Assembly: GCA_015698285.1 (NCBI GenBank)
Contig: CP048685.1
Coordinates: 2,790,001-2,854,000, forward strand
Length of the DNA stretch: 64,000 nt
DNA from: Candidatus Nitronauta litoralis
Lineage (GTDB): Bacteria > Nitrospinota > Nitrospinia > Nitrospinales > Nitrospinaceae
Direction of reading: 5' to 3'
In this document: piece after piece, positions 47,059 to 56,521 of the stretch
How the letters are laid out: each line of letters starts with the position of its first letter
How positions within the stretch are numbered: the first letter of the stretch is position 1
Notes under the pieces: model-generated
Told to the model about the DNA's origin: nothing
Database searches by the model: none
The model's input: the letters and a program-made list of their open reading frames with translations, nothing else
Translations under genes and position numbers: made by a program

Positions 47059-47442
47059 ATGGCTGAAATGGACGACGACCTGGATTCTTTACAGGATATT
47101 GACGACGTAGATGCAACGGATACGGTCGGGGAGGAAGAGATTCCGCCTGTTCAGCCAACCTCGGGATCCGATCAGGGACAGGTGCAAAACCTTGACCTTA
47201 TCCTGGACATTCCTTTAACAGTGACCGTTGAACTGGGTCGCTCCAGAATGCTCATCAACGATCTGCTGCAGCTTGGGCAGGGATCCGTGATTGAACTCAC
47301 CAAGCTGGTGGGTGAACCCCTTGAGGTTCTAGTGAACCATAAACTTGTGGCAAGAGGTGAAGTAGTAGTCGTCAATGAAAAGTTTGGTGTGCGTCTGACC
47401 GATATTGTGTCTCCAATGGAACGCGTCCAGTCTCTAACATGA
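47059..47442 (+). CDS. fliN: flagellar motor switch protein FliN
   Basis: A 127-residue C-ring protein that also docks export substrates. An acidic N-terminal third is followed by the SpoA domain: LDIPLTVTVELGRSRMLINDLL, GSVIELTKLVGEPLEVLVNHKLVARGEVVVV and FGVRLTDIV. The ATG is 3 bases after the fliM stop, so translation is probably coupled. A gap of 265 bases then precedes fliO; I see no gene in it. Confidence 0.95.
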   Translation: MAEMDDDLDSLQDIDDVDATDTVGEEEIPPVQPTSGSDQGQVQNLDLILDIPLTVTVELGRSRMLINDLLQLGQGSVIELTKLVGEPLEVLVNHKLVARGEVVVVNEKFGVRLTDIVSPMERVQSLT

Positions 47443-47707
47443 TTCTGAGTAGTTGCGAAACTTTGCACCTCATACCATCCCCATGTGATTTTTATTAAAA
47501 TCCGGATTTGTCAAAAACTCCTCTGTAAGAAAACTGCCAAATAAAAAAAGCCAATAAAGCAATATCCCTCCATTTTTAAAGCGGTTTCTCCCTAAAAAAT
47601 AAATTCAGTCAACTTCGGTATGGCGTTTGCACTTCCCTGAGTTGAAGGAGCGTTGGTTGATTTTTTGACGCTCAAAGAATGACCCGACTCTGGAAAGACT
47701 GAACGCC

Positions 47708-49000
47708 ATGAAACATTGGATACCGCTATTCTTCATTATATTAGGCATTATGGTCCAACCGAGTGCCAGCCCGGCACGGGATATCCCATTAACCGAATAC
47801 AACGCCCTGCATCATGTAGATGTTTCGCGCGAAGGGAATGAACTTCTGCTTCGGTTTGATTTTAAAAATCCGATTCGTCAAAAGTTGGTTCCACAATATT
47901 TCAAACGGTCCGTGCAGTTGGATTTTTCTCTTACTTATGTGGATCCACCCAAGCGCCATTACGCGATTGAAGAGGGTCCTGTGACGCAGGTGTATGTGTC
48001 TCAATTCGATTCTCGTTTGATGCGGGTCCGTTTCATTCTTGCTGAAGAAAACGGGCTCAGTAAACACCACTTCAATTTTCAAAAATCAGGAAGAAGTCTA
48101 CAGGTTCGAATCAAGAATCCAGGTTCAGCATATGACGAAGAACTGGATCGGTTAATCAAGCGAGCAGTGGGTGCCTCTGCATTTAAACCTGTGCAGAAGG
48201 AAAAACCGGAACCGCAGCGAGCAGAAACAGTTCTTAAGGAACCGATAGTGAAAAAAATAAAAAGAGTAGGAGAAAAGGCAGCTCAGAAACCAGAGCCTTT
48301 GAGCTCCAGTAATGTAGAAGCTATTGGGGAATTTGAGGAAACAAAAATACCTGCCATGAAAAAATCCACTCCAATAAAACTTAAAGATCAATCTGGTGAG
48401 CCATTACTCCTGGCTGGAAGTGAAAAACCGGAAACGGAAGATTCTCTTTGGGAATCGGGTTTCAAAATGCTGACGACATTAGCTTTTGTGGTCGGTCTCA
48501 TGTTTCTCTTGTTTTATATATTTAAAAAGCTGGTGGCCAAACAAGGTATGTTTGGAACGGCAGATAAACCAATACGCGTTTTGTCTACTGGTTTCCTTGG
48601 GCCTAAGAAAAGCATCGCGATGGTGGAGGTTGCAGGAAGGGTCCTAATCCTTGGAGTGGCAAACGAACAGATAACTCTGTTGTCTTCGTTAGAGGATGAG
48701 GATGAGGTTGCACGCCTGGTCAATAACGACACAAAGGGACAAAATGATCAACTGCCTCCTATTAAAAAGCAATCTCAAGCCAGGAATAGCCAGCCCAAAA
48801 AGAAAATAGTTAGAGACGAAAAGCCGGATATTTATACCAGTAGGAAAAAAGCATCCCCATCCGATTCCAAAGCTCCGGCAGAAGCATTCTCAAAATACGT
48901 TAAACAGTTTTCCAAGTCTGGAGAGGGAAACAACCAGGCGGTCAATGACCTGAAACGAATGATTCGGCAACGTTCCGGGAAAGTAGAAGTGGGCGTATGA
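47708..49000 (+). CDS. fliO: FliO-like flagellar export protein with N-terminal AMIN-like domain
   Basis: A 430-residue protein, far longer than ordinary FliO of 100-150 residues. A signal peptide (about 1-23) is followed by a periplasmic beta-rich region of about 110 residues that looks AMIN-like (LLLRFDFKNP, SVQLDF, VTQVYVSQFDSRLMRVRFIL). A Lys/Pro/Glu-rich linker (about 155-245) leads to one transmembrane helix (about 258-276), the FliO cytoplasmic domain (IRVLSTGFLGPKKSIAMVEVAGRVLILGV, about 288-325) and a basic tail. FliO is an assembly factor for the FliP-FliR export gate. Position directly before fliP, with a 4-base overlap, supports the call. Confidence 0.82.
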   Translation: MKHWIPLFFIILGIMVQPSASPARDIPLTEYNALHHVDVSREGNELLLRFDFKNPIRQKLVPQYFKRSVQLDFSLTYVDPPKRHYAIEEGPVTQVYVSQFDSRLMRVRFILAEENGLSKHHFNFQKSGRSLQVRIKNPGSAYDEELDRLIKRAVGASAFKPVQKEKPEPQRAETVLKEPIVKKIKRVGEKAAQKPEPLSSSNVEAIGEFEETKIPAMKKSTPIKLKDQSGEPLLLAGSEKPETEDSLWESGFKMLTTLAFVVGLMFLLFYIFKKLVAKQGMFGTADKPIRVLSTGFLGPKKSIAMVEVAGRVLILGVANEQITLLSSLEDEDEVARLVNNDTKGQNDQLPPIKKQSQARNSQPKKKIVRDEKPDIYTSRKKASPSDSKAPAEAFSKYVKQFSKSGEGNNQAVNDLKRMIRQRSGKVEVGV

Positions 49001-49752
49001 AGCTGACTCGATTCATCATATTCCTGACGATGGTCGGAGCGACACTCGCCGGTTCAATAGTGGAGGCGCAGGCACTGACTGTCCCGACACTGCAAGTCGG
49101 GATGGAAGATGCAGATTCTCCAGAGCAAGTGTCCAGTGCTCTGCAGGTTCTATTCCTGCTCACCATTTTGACTCTGGCGCCGTCCATTCTGGTAATGATG
49201 ACATCATTCTCACGTTTTGTGATCGTCCTTTCTTTTTTACGCCAGGCCATGGGGACCCAGCAGACTCCTCCCACGCAGGTATTAATCGGGCTGGCTTTGT
49301 TTCTGACGATTTTTGTCATGAATCCGATTTTTACCGAAGTGAATCAAAAGGCTTTGCAGCCTTACTTGAATGAAGAGATTTCCCAGACCGAGGCTTTTGA
49401 CATTGCCCAGGAACCCATCAAAAGCTTTATGTTGAGGCAGACGCGGGAAAAAGATCTGGCTCTGTTTCTCCGAGTGGCAGGACAGGAAGCGCCAGCAACT
49501 CTTGAAGAAGTCGGGTTGCATGTGATCGTACCGGCTTTTGTGATAAGTGAGCTCAAGACTGCGTTCCAAATCGGATTTTTAATTTACATACCATTTTTGA
49601 TTCTGGATATGGTGGTAGCCAGTATCCTGCTTTCCATGGGTATGATGATGCTGCCTCCTGTTCTGATTTCACTGCCCTTTAAACTCATGCTGTTTGTCAT
49701 GGTCGATGGCTGGCACCTCACCGTCGGTTCCCTGGTCAAAAGCATCACCTGA
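48997..49752 (+). CDS. fliP: flagellar export gate protein FliP
   Basis: A 251-residue inner-membrane protein, five copies of which form the export gate. A cleavable signal (about 1-24) and four membrane segments are seen. Family blocks are LFLLTILTLAPSILVMMTSFSRFVIVLSFLRQAMGTQQTPP, FVISELKTAFQIGFLIYIPFLILDMVVASIL and SLPFKLMLFVMVDGW, each quoted in part. The start overlaps the fliO stop as ATGA. fliQ follows after 8 bases. Confidence 0.96.
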   Translation: MKLTRFIIFLTMVGATLAGSIVEAQALTVPTLQVGMEDADSPEQVSSALQVLFLLTILTLAPSILVMMTSFSRFVIVLSFLRQAMGTQQTPPTQVLIGLALFLTIFVMNPIFTEVNQKALQPYLNEEISQTEAFDIAQEPIKSFMLRQTREKDLALFLRVAGQEAPATLEEVGLHVIVPAFVISELKTAFQIGFLIYIPFLILDMVVASILLSMGMMMLPPVLISLPFKLMLFVMVDGWHLTVGSLVKSIT

Positions 49753-49760
49753 GTGAACAC

Positions 49761-50030
49761 ATGACTGAACAATTCATTATCGACTTTTCCCTTGAGGCTA
49801 TAAAGACCACACTTCTATTGTCGGCGCCCATGCTGGGTTTCGGATTGGTAACGGGTTTGCTGGTATCCATCTTTCAGGCTGTTACTTCCATCCAGGAACT
49901 GACCCTCACTTTTATCCCTAAAATTCTAGCCGTGTTTTTTGCATTGATCCTGTTTTTCCCCTGGTTGATGAGATTAATGTTGAACTTCACCGCCCGTATT
50001 CTGACTGACTTTCCGACGTACATTGGGTGA
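49761..50030 (+). CDS. fliQ: flagellar export gate protein FliQ
   Basis: An 89-residue two-helix membrane protein of the export gate. The pattern TLLLSAPMLGFGLVTGLLVS, FQAVTSIQELTLTFIPKI and the second helix match the family, as does the length. It lies between fliP and fliR, whose start overlaps its stop. Confidence 0.95.
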   Translation: MTEQFIIDFSLEAIKTTLLLSAPMLGFGLVTGLLVSIFQAVTSIQELTLTFIPKILAVFFALILFFPWLMRLMLNFTARILTDFPTYIG

Positions 50031-50806
50031 TGGAACTGCTCAATATCAACTACGCTGATTTTGAGTCGTTTCTGTTCGTCTTGTTTCGTGTGGCTGCTTT
50101 TATTTTATTCGCCCCTATATTGGGGAGCCGTCAGTTTCCTGTCCTTGTAAAAATAGGTTTTATCCTCCTTTTAAGTCTGACTGTCTATCCAATGGTGAAG
50201 CCCATGCTGCCCGAGGCGCCCAAGGGCATGTTTGAGCTCACCATGTATTTGACCATCGAGCTTTTGATCGGGCTTGCAATCGCATTTGCATCCCGCCTGA
50301 TTTTTACAGCCGTTCAGATTGGTGGGACGATGGTGGATTTTCAAATGGGTTTCGGCGTGGTCAACGTAATTGATCCTCAAACTGAGACACAGGTTTCAAT
50401 CACCGCGCAGTTCCAAAATATATTTGCAATTCTGATTTACCTGTCGGTGAACGCTCACCACACCACGATTCTGGCTGTTGTTGAAAGTTTTCAATTGATC
50501 AATATTCAGGCATTTCATTTTGGAGGAACTGCAATGAATATTGTCGTTAAACTTTTTATCGATACCTTTATTGTCGGAATAAAAATTGCCTCTCCAATAA
50601 TGGCCATTTTATTTTTTATCAGCGTGGGTTTGGGATTGGTCGCCAGGACTGTCCCGCAGATGAACGTTTTTATCGTAGGGTTTCCCCTTCAAATCGGAGC
50701 AGGATTGTTAATGATTGGATTTTCCATGTCGTTTTTCGGAATGATCATTCAAAACGAGTTATCGCACCTGCCAGTGGAGTTGACTGCATTGCTCAGGTCT
50801 TTCTAG
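50030..50806 (+). CDS. fliR: flagellar export gate protein FliR
   Basis: A 258-residue, six-helix membrane protein of the export gate. The RVAAFILFAPILGSRQFP start, the LLIGLAIAFASRLIFTAVQIGG block and DPQTETQVSITAQFQNIFA fit the family. The start could be the ATG at 50030 or a GTG at 50027 that overlaps fliQ by 4 bases; both give the same protein apart from one residue. FlhB follows after 28 bases. Confidence 0.94.
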   Translation: MELLNINYADFESFLFVLFRVAAFILFAPILGSRQFPVLVKIGFILLLSLTVYPMVKPMLPEAPKGMFELTMYLTIELLIGLAIAFASRLIFTAVQIGGTMVDFQMGFGVVNVIDPQTETQVSITAQFQNIFAILIYLSVNAHHTTILAVVESFQLINIQAFHFGGTAMNIVVKLFIDTFIVGIKIASPIMAILFFISVGLGLVARTVPQMNVFIVGFPLQIGAGLLMIGFSMSFFGMIIQNELSHLPVELTALLRSF

Positions 50807-50834
50807 GGTCTATTGCCACTGAAAGGAAAATCGA

Positions 50835-51917
50835 ATGGAAGAAGACAAAGACCAGAAAACAGAGGAGCCGACATCGAAGCGTCTTACCGACGCAGAAGAT
50901 AAAGGTAACTTTGCCCACAGTCGGGAAATGACATCCGCTTTTATTCTGATGATGGCAACCTTATCCTTCATCATGGCGGGATCATTCAGCACAAAACATA
51001 TGATGGGAACCTGGCACAACATGATCAGTCAGGTTCATACCATTCAGCTTACCGTAAATGAAATGCAGGGCCTTCTGGGATGGACTGCAAAAAATATAAT
51101 GATTATTTTAAGCCCGGTGTTGTTGTCGATCATGCTTGGTGGGGTGGTCGCGAATCTTTTTCAAACGGGCGGCTTTAAAGTATCAGCGCATCCGCTGACA
51201 CCAAAGTTTAACAAGCTGAACCCTCTTACCGGCGTTAAAAGGCTGTTCTCCAAAAATTCTGTGATGGAGCTGTTTAAATCTATCTTCAAGATTGCCGTAA
51301 TCTCCTGGATAGCCTTCATTACCATCAAAGGGCACTTTGCTGAAATTCCTCCTATGATGGGTTTAAGTGTGGGGCAGATCCTGGCTTTTCTTGGCAGAGT
51401 CATGATCGAAATCATGATCAAAGTTTTATTGATGATTATCCTGATTGCGCTCATCGACTTCGCGTTCCAGAAGTTTACCTATACAGAAAACCTGCGGATG
51501 ACTAAGCAGCAGGTAAAAGACGAGCGCAAAGATACAGAGGGAAATCCACAGATCAAGCAAAGAATTCGTACCGTTCAGCTTGAGATGATGCGTAAACGCA
51601 TGATGGCTGCGGTTCCAGAAGCTGATGTCGTCGTCACCAACCCGACTCACTTTTCCATTGCGATCAAATACGACCGGAACAAGCACGAAGCCCCTGTGGT
51701 TGTGGCGAAAGGGCAGGGGGATATTGCACTTAAAATCCGGGAAATTGCAAAAGAAAATGATGTCCCGCTGGTGGAGGATAAACCGTTGGCACGTTTACTC
51801 TATAAATCTGTTGAAATCGGACAAATAATCCCAACGCATCTTTATCGAGCCGTGGCAGAAATACTGGCCTATGTTTATAAACTGAAGGGCATTGCAGGGC
51901 AGGAAATCAAACCGTGA
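50835..51917 (+). CDS. flhB: flagellar export apparatus protein FlhB
   Basis: A 360-residue protein that switches export from hook to filament proteins. The EDKDQKTEEPTSKRLTDAE start, four membrane helices and a cytoplasmic domain with the self-cleavage site NPTH (about 268-271, VVTNPTHFSIA) are intact. Cleavage between Asn and Pro is known for the family. A gap of 262 bases separates it from flhA and holds no gene that I can support. Confidence 0.96.
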   Translation: MEEDKDQKTEEPTSKRLTDAEDKGNFAHSREMTSAFILMMATLSFIMAGSFSTKHMMGTWHNMISQVHTIQLTVNEMQGLLGWTAKNIMIILSPVLLSIMLGGVVANLFQTGGFKVSAHPLTPKFNKLNPLTGVKRLFSKNSVMELFKSIFKIAVISWIAFITIKGHFAEIPPMMGLSVGQILAFLGRVMIEIMIKVLLMIILIALIDFAFQKFTYTENLRMTKQQVKDERKDTEGNPQIKQRIRTVQLEMMRKRMMAAVPEADVVVTNPTHFSIAIKYDRNKHEAPVVVAKGQGDIALKIREIAKENDVPLVEDKPLARLLYKSVEIGQIIPTHLYRAVAEILAYVYKLKGIAGQEIKP

Positions 51918-52179
51918 TCTTTGGAAAAAATGGACAAAGGTGAGCCTGGAACCCATGAAGAATAGTTGGCCCTATCCATTTGATAATTAATGGGATGGTA
52001 TAGGGATTGCAGTTTAGCTTGGGAATACACAACAAGTAAGTTGAACCGATGGCCAGTTGGAAATCGAATCTCTGGAAACCTTTTGTTCAAAAGCAGTTTC
52101 AGTGTTTTTTTTCTCGTAATGAAGACGTGGTCCGGTGTCAAAATTTTGGTGAATTTGGGAATCATATAAAGGTTAAAGC

Positions 52180-54246
52180 ATGAGAGTGGTCGGAAAATTT
52201 CAGGAAATTGCAATTGGCGCTGGCCTCATCATGGTTCTGGTGGTGATGGTTATCCCGATTCCTCCGTTTCTGCTCGACCTTCTATTATCATTCAGCCTTA
52301 CGTTTGCACTGATTATTCTGCTGGTGTCGATTTTCATGCTGGCGCCTCTGGAGTTTTCAGTTTTCCCATCGCTTTTGCTGATGATCACCCTGCTTCGGCT
52401 GTCTTTGAACGTTGCTTCCACCCGAATTATCCTCCTCCATGGGAATGAAGGTTCACAGGCAGCCGGGCAGGTAATCCAGTCTTTCGGTTCGTTTGTTGTT
52501 GGCGGCAACTTCATTGTCGGCGCCATCATTTTCCTCATTCTGGTTCTGATCAATTTTATCGTTATCACCAAGGGTTCAGTGAGGACTTCTGAAGTAGCTG
52601 CCCGGTTTACTCTCGATGCAATCCCAGGAAAACAGATGAGTATTGATGCGGATCTTAACGCAGGGCTTATTTCTGAAGAGGACGCACGCAACCGGCGGCG
52701 GTCACTTGAGCGTGAAGCTGATTTTTATGGATCCATGGATGGTGCAATCCGGTTCGTACGTGGTGATGCCATCGCGGGGATTCTGATCACGTTGATCAAC
52801 GTCATTGGTGGGTTTGCTATCGGTGTATTGCAGAATGACATGGGGGCGGCCGAAGCGGCAAAAGTCTATACCCTGCTCACCATCGGTGACGGTCTGGTCA
52901 CTCAACTTCCGGCTTTGATAATCTCGACCGCCGCAGGCATCGTGGTCACCCGGGCCACGTCCGAAAAAAATCTTCCCAATGAATTGATTGACCAATTGAT
53001 GAACCACCCGGCAGCTTTCAGTATTGCCTCCGGGGTTTTATTCCTGTTCGGTTTGGTTCCGGGCCTTCCTCATATCCCGTTTTTCATCCTGGCTGGTGCT
53101 GCAGGATTCCTTAGTTTCAGACAGATCAAAGGTAAGCAACTGCGTGAATTGATTGAAATGAGAAAAATGGAAGAGGAAGCCAAGGCTCCTATACCAGAAA
53201 AAGTGGAGTCCATTCTTCCGTTGGATATCATGGAGCTGGAGGTCGGTTACGAATTAATTCCTCTGGTCGATTCCGAACGAAATGGAGAACTGCTTGATCG
53301 TATTAAATCGGTGCGTCGGCAGTTTGCTCTGGAGATGGGTTTCATTGTGCCTCCCCTGCATATTCGCGATAACCTCCAGTTGAAGTCGAGTGAATACGCC
53401 ATCCTTATTAAAGGGGTGGAAGTGGCACGTGGGTCGATTATGATGGGTCGGTTCATGGCGATGAGTTCCGGCGGAACCGAGAAAAATATCGATGGTATTC
53501 AAACCCAGGAGCCGACGTTTGGATTGCCCGCACTTTGGGTTACCGCAGCTACCAAGCAGGAGGCCCAGATGGCGGGTTATACCGTGGTGGACCCGGCAAC
53601 GGTCATCACCACTCATATCAAGGAAACCATTAAGCGTAATGCGGAAGATTTACTGGGACGGCAGGAAACCCAGGCCCTCATTGACAAATTTAAAGAGACC
53701 AACCCAAAAGTTGTAGAAGAGCTGATTCCAAACGTGATGCCTCTAGGTAAAGTGCAGAAAGTTTTACAGAACCTTCTGCGTGAGCAGATTTCTGTTCGTG
53801 ACCTGCGCACGATTCTCGAAACACTGGCGGATTACGGTGGCAAAGTCGAGGATCATGACATCCTGACTGAATACGTCCGTCAGGCCCTGGCCCGACCCAT
53901 CACGAAACAGTATGTGTCAAAAGACGGGTCTATTTCTGTGCTGACCCTGGACAGGGAAGTGGAAGTGCTAATTGAAGGTGCAGTTCAAAAGTCTGATGTC
54001 AGCTCTTACCTGGCCCTTGAGCCAACTGTGGCTGAAAAAATTCTCATGAAAATCAAGGAAGGTGTGGAAGCGATCACACCTCTGGTTGAAACATCTCCAA
54101 TTTTACTGGCATCGCCGATTGTTCGTTTATATCTCAGAAAATTGACTGAGAGGTTTATGCCCGATCTCGTCATCCTGTCTCACAACGAAATCATGCCGTC
54201 GGTGCCGATAAAAACACTAAGAGTGGTGACCCTGAATGCTGGTTAA
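52180..54246 (+). CDS. flhA: flagellar export apparatus protein FlhA
   Basis: A 688-residue export-gate protein. About eight membrane helices occupy the first 310 residues, including PFLLDLLLSFSLTFALIILL, and the FHIPEP-type cytoplasmic loop DAIPGKQMSIDADLNAGLI carries the conserved charged residues. A linker and four-subdomain cytoplasmic part that docks chaperone-substrate complexes follow, ending in RVVTLNAG. The next gene, flhF, begins 11 bases before its stop. Confidence 0.97.
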   Translation: MRVVGKFQEIAIGAGLIMVLVVMVIPIPPFLLDLLLSFSLTFALIILLVSIFMLAPLEFSVFPSLLLMITLLRLSLNVASTRIILLHGNEGSQAAGQVIQSFGSFVVGGNFIVGAIIFLILVLINFIVITKGSVRTSEVAARFTLDAIPGKQMSIDADLNAGLISEEDARNRRRSLEREADFYGSMDGAIRFVRGDAIAGILITLINVIGGFAIGVLQNDMGAAEAAKVYTLLTIGDGLVTQLPALIISTAAGIVVTRATSEKNLPNELIDQLMNHPAAFSIASGVLFLFGLVPGLPHIPFFILAGAAGFLSFRQIKGKQLRELIEMRKMEEEAKAPIPEKVESILPLDIMELEVGYELIPLVDSERNGELLDRIKSVRRQFALEMGFIVPPLHIRDNLQLKSSEYAILIKGVEVARGSIMMGRFMAMSSGGTEKNIDGIQTQEPTFGLPALWVTAATKQEAQMAGYTVVDPATVITTHIKETIKRNAEDLLGRQETQALIDKFKETNPKVVEELIPNVMPLGKVQKVLQNLLREQISVRDLRTILETLADYGGKVEDHDILTEYVRQALARPITKQYVSKDGSISVLTLDREVEVLIEGAVQKSDVSSYLALEPTVAEKILMKIKEGVEAITPLVETSPILLASPIVRLYLRKLTERFMPDLVILSHNEIMPSVPIKTLRVVTLNAG

Positions 54247-55342
54247 AAAATTTCTCGCAGACAACTATGCAGAAGCTCTGGAAAGGGTAAAACAGGAGTT
54301 GGGTGAAGATGCTCTCATCCTATCCACCCGTTCAATTAAATTTCATCCCGAAGAAGAAGCCGGTGAAGTTTCCTCCTGTGTCGAAATCACGGCGGCTCTT
54401 GAACGTGAACCTGTGAAAGAACCCGAAAAAACCAGCAAACCTCTGGTGCAGGATCCGGATGGATCTTCCTTGAATATTCAGAGTAATGGTTGGGATCAGA
54501 TTCAACCCCTGATTCAATCACTGATGACGAAAACGGATCGAGCCCGATCCGCCGGACTTAAACCAGGGCAGATGGATTTGTTTGGGCACCTCATCCGCCA
54601 GGGGGTGAATGAAGAGTATGCGGTTCGGTTATTTACTCTGCTCAACTCGAAACGAGGGCAGTCCGGAATTTTGGAAGATGAATCAGAGAAGACCACATTG
54701 GGACGTTTGATGAGGGGAATGCTGAAGTGTCCCGGGCCATTAGAACTGGAAAAAGGAAAACCCAAAATCGTGGCTTTGGTAGGCCCAACGGGTTCTGGAA
54801 AAACCACAACAGTGGCCAAACTCGCTGCCCATTTTGCACTGGCCCAGAATAAAAAAGTAGCCATAGTATCTCTCGATACATTCCGGGTAGGGGCGGTCGA
54901 ACAACTGCAGGCTTATGGGGAGTTGATGGATGTGCCGGTGGAATCCGCCCAGGGGCGCCTCGATTTTAGAAAGACTGTCCAGAAACACAGCGACAAAGAG
55001 CTCATTCTGGTGGATACAACGGGTAAAAGTCATCGTGATACCGAATATGCTTTGGAACTTGCAGCTATTTTTCATTCTGCCGAGGGTGATGTGGAAACAC
55101 ATCTTGTAACCAATGTGACGGCCCAGGATGAGGTGATCAATTACACAGTCTCCCAGTTTTCAATTTTAAAGCCCGATCGAGTTCTGTTCACCAAAATTGA
55201 CGAAGGGGTTACTTTTGGGCATCTGTTTAATTTTGCCGTGAGGCACCGGCTTCCTTTTTCCTATTTTACAGCGGGGCAACGGGTACCGGAGGACATAGAG
55301 ACAGCTTCAAAAGGACGGGTAATTCGTTTGATTTTTGATTAA
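54236..55342 (+). CDS. flhF: flagellar SRP-like GTPase FlhF
   Basis: A 368-residue signal-recognition-particle-type GTPase that sets the site, often polar, of flagellar assembly. The N-terminal basic/acidic B domain is followed by the N and G domains with VALVGPTGSGKTTTVAKLA (G1), DTFRVGAVEQL, ILVDTTGKSHRD (G3) and LFTKIDEGVTFGHLFN (G4 and beyond). All nucleotide-binding motifs look intact. The presence of FlhF with FlhG suggests a polar flagellum, which is inference from well-studied bacteria. Confidence 0.95.
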   Translation: MLVKKFLADNYAEALERVKQELGEDALILSTRSIKFHPEEEAGEVSSCVEITAALEREPVKEPEKTSKPLVQDPDGSSLNIQSNGWDQIQPLIQSLMTKTDRARSAGLKPGQMDLFGHLIRQGVNEEYAVRLFTLLNSKRGQSGILEDESEKTTLGRLMRGMLKCPGPLELEKGKPKIVALVGPTGSGKTTTVAKLAAHFALAQNKKVAIVSLDTFRVGAVEQLQAYGELMDVPVESAQGRLDFRKTVQKHSDKELILVDTTGKSHRDTEYALELAAIFHSAEGDVETHLVTNVTAQDEVINYTVSQFSILKPDRVLFTKIDEGVTFGHLFNFAVRHRLPFSYFTAGQRVPEDIETASKGRVIRLIFD

Positions 55343-55368
55343 TTTACCTTTAAAGTGGAAGAGTTAAA

Positions 55369-56259
55369 GTGGCGAAATCTATAGCTTTATCACAGAATAA
55401 TGGCCGTCAGGCCAGTACTTTGAGGCGGGTGATGTCCCTTCAAAACAACCCTGGATCTCCTAAAGTTATTGCGGTCAGCAGTGGCAAAGGGGGTGTGGGT
55501 AAAACGAATCTCGTGGCCAACCTGGCTTATGCTCTTTCCAAAAAGGGAAAGAAGGTGCTGGTGTTTGATGCCGATGTCGGTTTGAATAACATCGATATTC
55601 TGTTGGGGTTGGCTCCTGAGTATCGCATTGGTGATGTTCTGTCGGGCAAACGTGAATTGGAAGAGGTATTGGTTGAGGGCCCCGAAGGGATTCAGGTGTT
55701 GCCAGCGAGTAACGGCTGGCAGGAACTGACTTCACTCGATAATGCACAGAAGATGATGCTGATGGAGGAGCTCGACCGGTTGAGTGTCGATTTCGATTTT
55801 CTCCTTTTTGATACAGGAGCAGGTATTTCCTCTAACGTGACTTATTTTTGCAGCGCGGCACACGAAACGCTGCTGGTGGCCACAACCGAACCGACGTCCC
55901 ATACCGATGTGTATGCATTAATGAAGGTGTTGTATCAAAAACACCAGCAAAAACATTTCCGGTTGGTGGTCAACTCGGTTAAATCAGAAAAAGAGGCCCT
56001 GGATGTTTACCGTCTGCTCTCTGCCGTGGCAGACCGGTATCTCACGCATGTTACCTTGGAGTATTTTGGTTACGTTGTTCAAGACCCAAATGTGCCAAAA
56101 GCTGTGAGAAGGCAACAGGCGTTTCTTGAGCTTTACCCTTACGCTAAGGCGAGCCTTTGTATCAATGACCTGAGTGACAAGATTATTGAAGAACAATCCA
56201 TAATTCCTGAAAATGGTGATCGGGTATTTATGTGGAAATCGGTGTTTCAAACGCAATGA
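55369..56259 (+). CDS. flhG: flagellar number regulator FlhG/FleN (MinD-like ATPase)
   Basis: A 296-residue MinD-like ATPase that limits flagellar number by activating FlhF's GTPase. The deviant Walker A motif SSGKGGVGKTN is at about 39-50. RQASTLR near residues 13-19 resembles the DQAxxLR activator helix. The LLFDTGAGIS block and a C-terminal amphipathic helix region follow. The start is GTG with GGAAGAG ahead. It is followed by a small membrane protein gene overlapping by 4 bases. Confidence 0.94.
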   Translation: MAKSIALSQNNGRQASTLRRVMSLQNNPGSPKVIAVSSGKGGVGKTNLVANLAYALSKKGKKVLVFDADVGLNNIDILLGLAPEYRIGDVLSGKRELEEVLVEGPEGIQVLPASNGWQELTSLDNAQKMMLMEELDRLSVDFDFLLFDTGAGISSNVTYFCSAAHETLLVATTEPTSHTDVYALMKVLYQKHQQKHFRLVVNSVKSEKEALDVYRLLSAVADRYLTHVTLEYFGYVVQDPNVPKAVRRQQAFLELYPYAKASLCINDLSDKIIEEQSIIPENGDRVFMWKSVFQTQ

Positions 56260-56507
56260 CAAACGAACAGTTGACTAAAATCTCCGTTTGTTTTGGTACG
56301 TTGGCATTTACCATTATGACGCTTGGAAGTTGGGCGATGGGAGCTCGCGTTCTGGTGGCTCTGATTCGGGGGATTGAAGCTTTGGCTTTGTTTGGTTTGC
56401 TGGCGTTTTGCGTGGGAAAAATATTGCAAAGGAATGTGGATTTTTCATCTGCAAATACGACTGAAGAAGATGAGGCCAAAGGGGCCCATCTGGATGAAAC
56501 GGCTTAG
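56256..56507 (+). CDS. small two-helix membrane protein in flagellar operon
   Basis: An 83-residue protein with two hydrophobic segments (about 9-27 and 33-55) and an acidic C-terminal tail. I recognise no family. An in-frame ATG at 56232 is possible, but the one at 56256 overlaps the flhG stop as ATGA, which is typical of coupled genes, so I prefer it. Its position between flhG and fliA suggests a flagellar or regulatory role, but this is only context. Confidence 0.6.
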   Translation: MTNEQLTKISVCFGTLAFTIMTLGSWAMGARVLVALIRGIEALALFGLLAFCVGKILQRNVDFSSANTTEEDEAKGAHLDETA

Positions 56508-56521
56508 AGGCTTAGGTTCCT

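Noticed and set aside
48105-48120. GTTCGAATC stretch resembling a tRNA T-arm
   Set aside because: It lies inside the FliO coding frame, and no acceptor or anticodon arms can be drawn around it.
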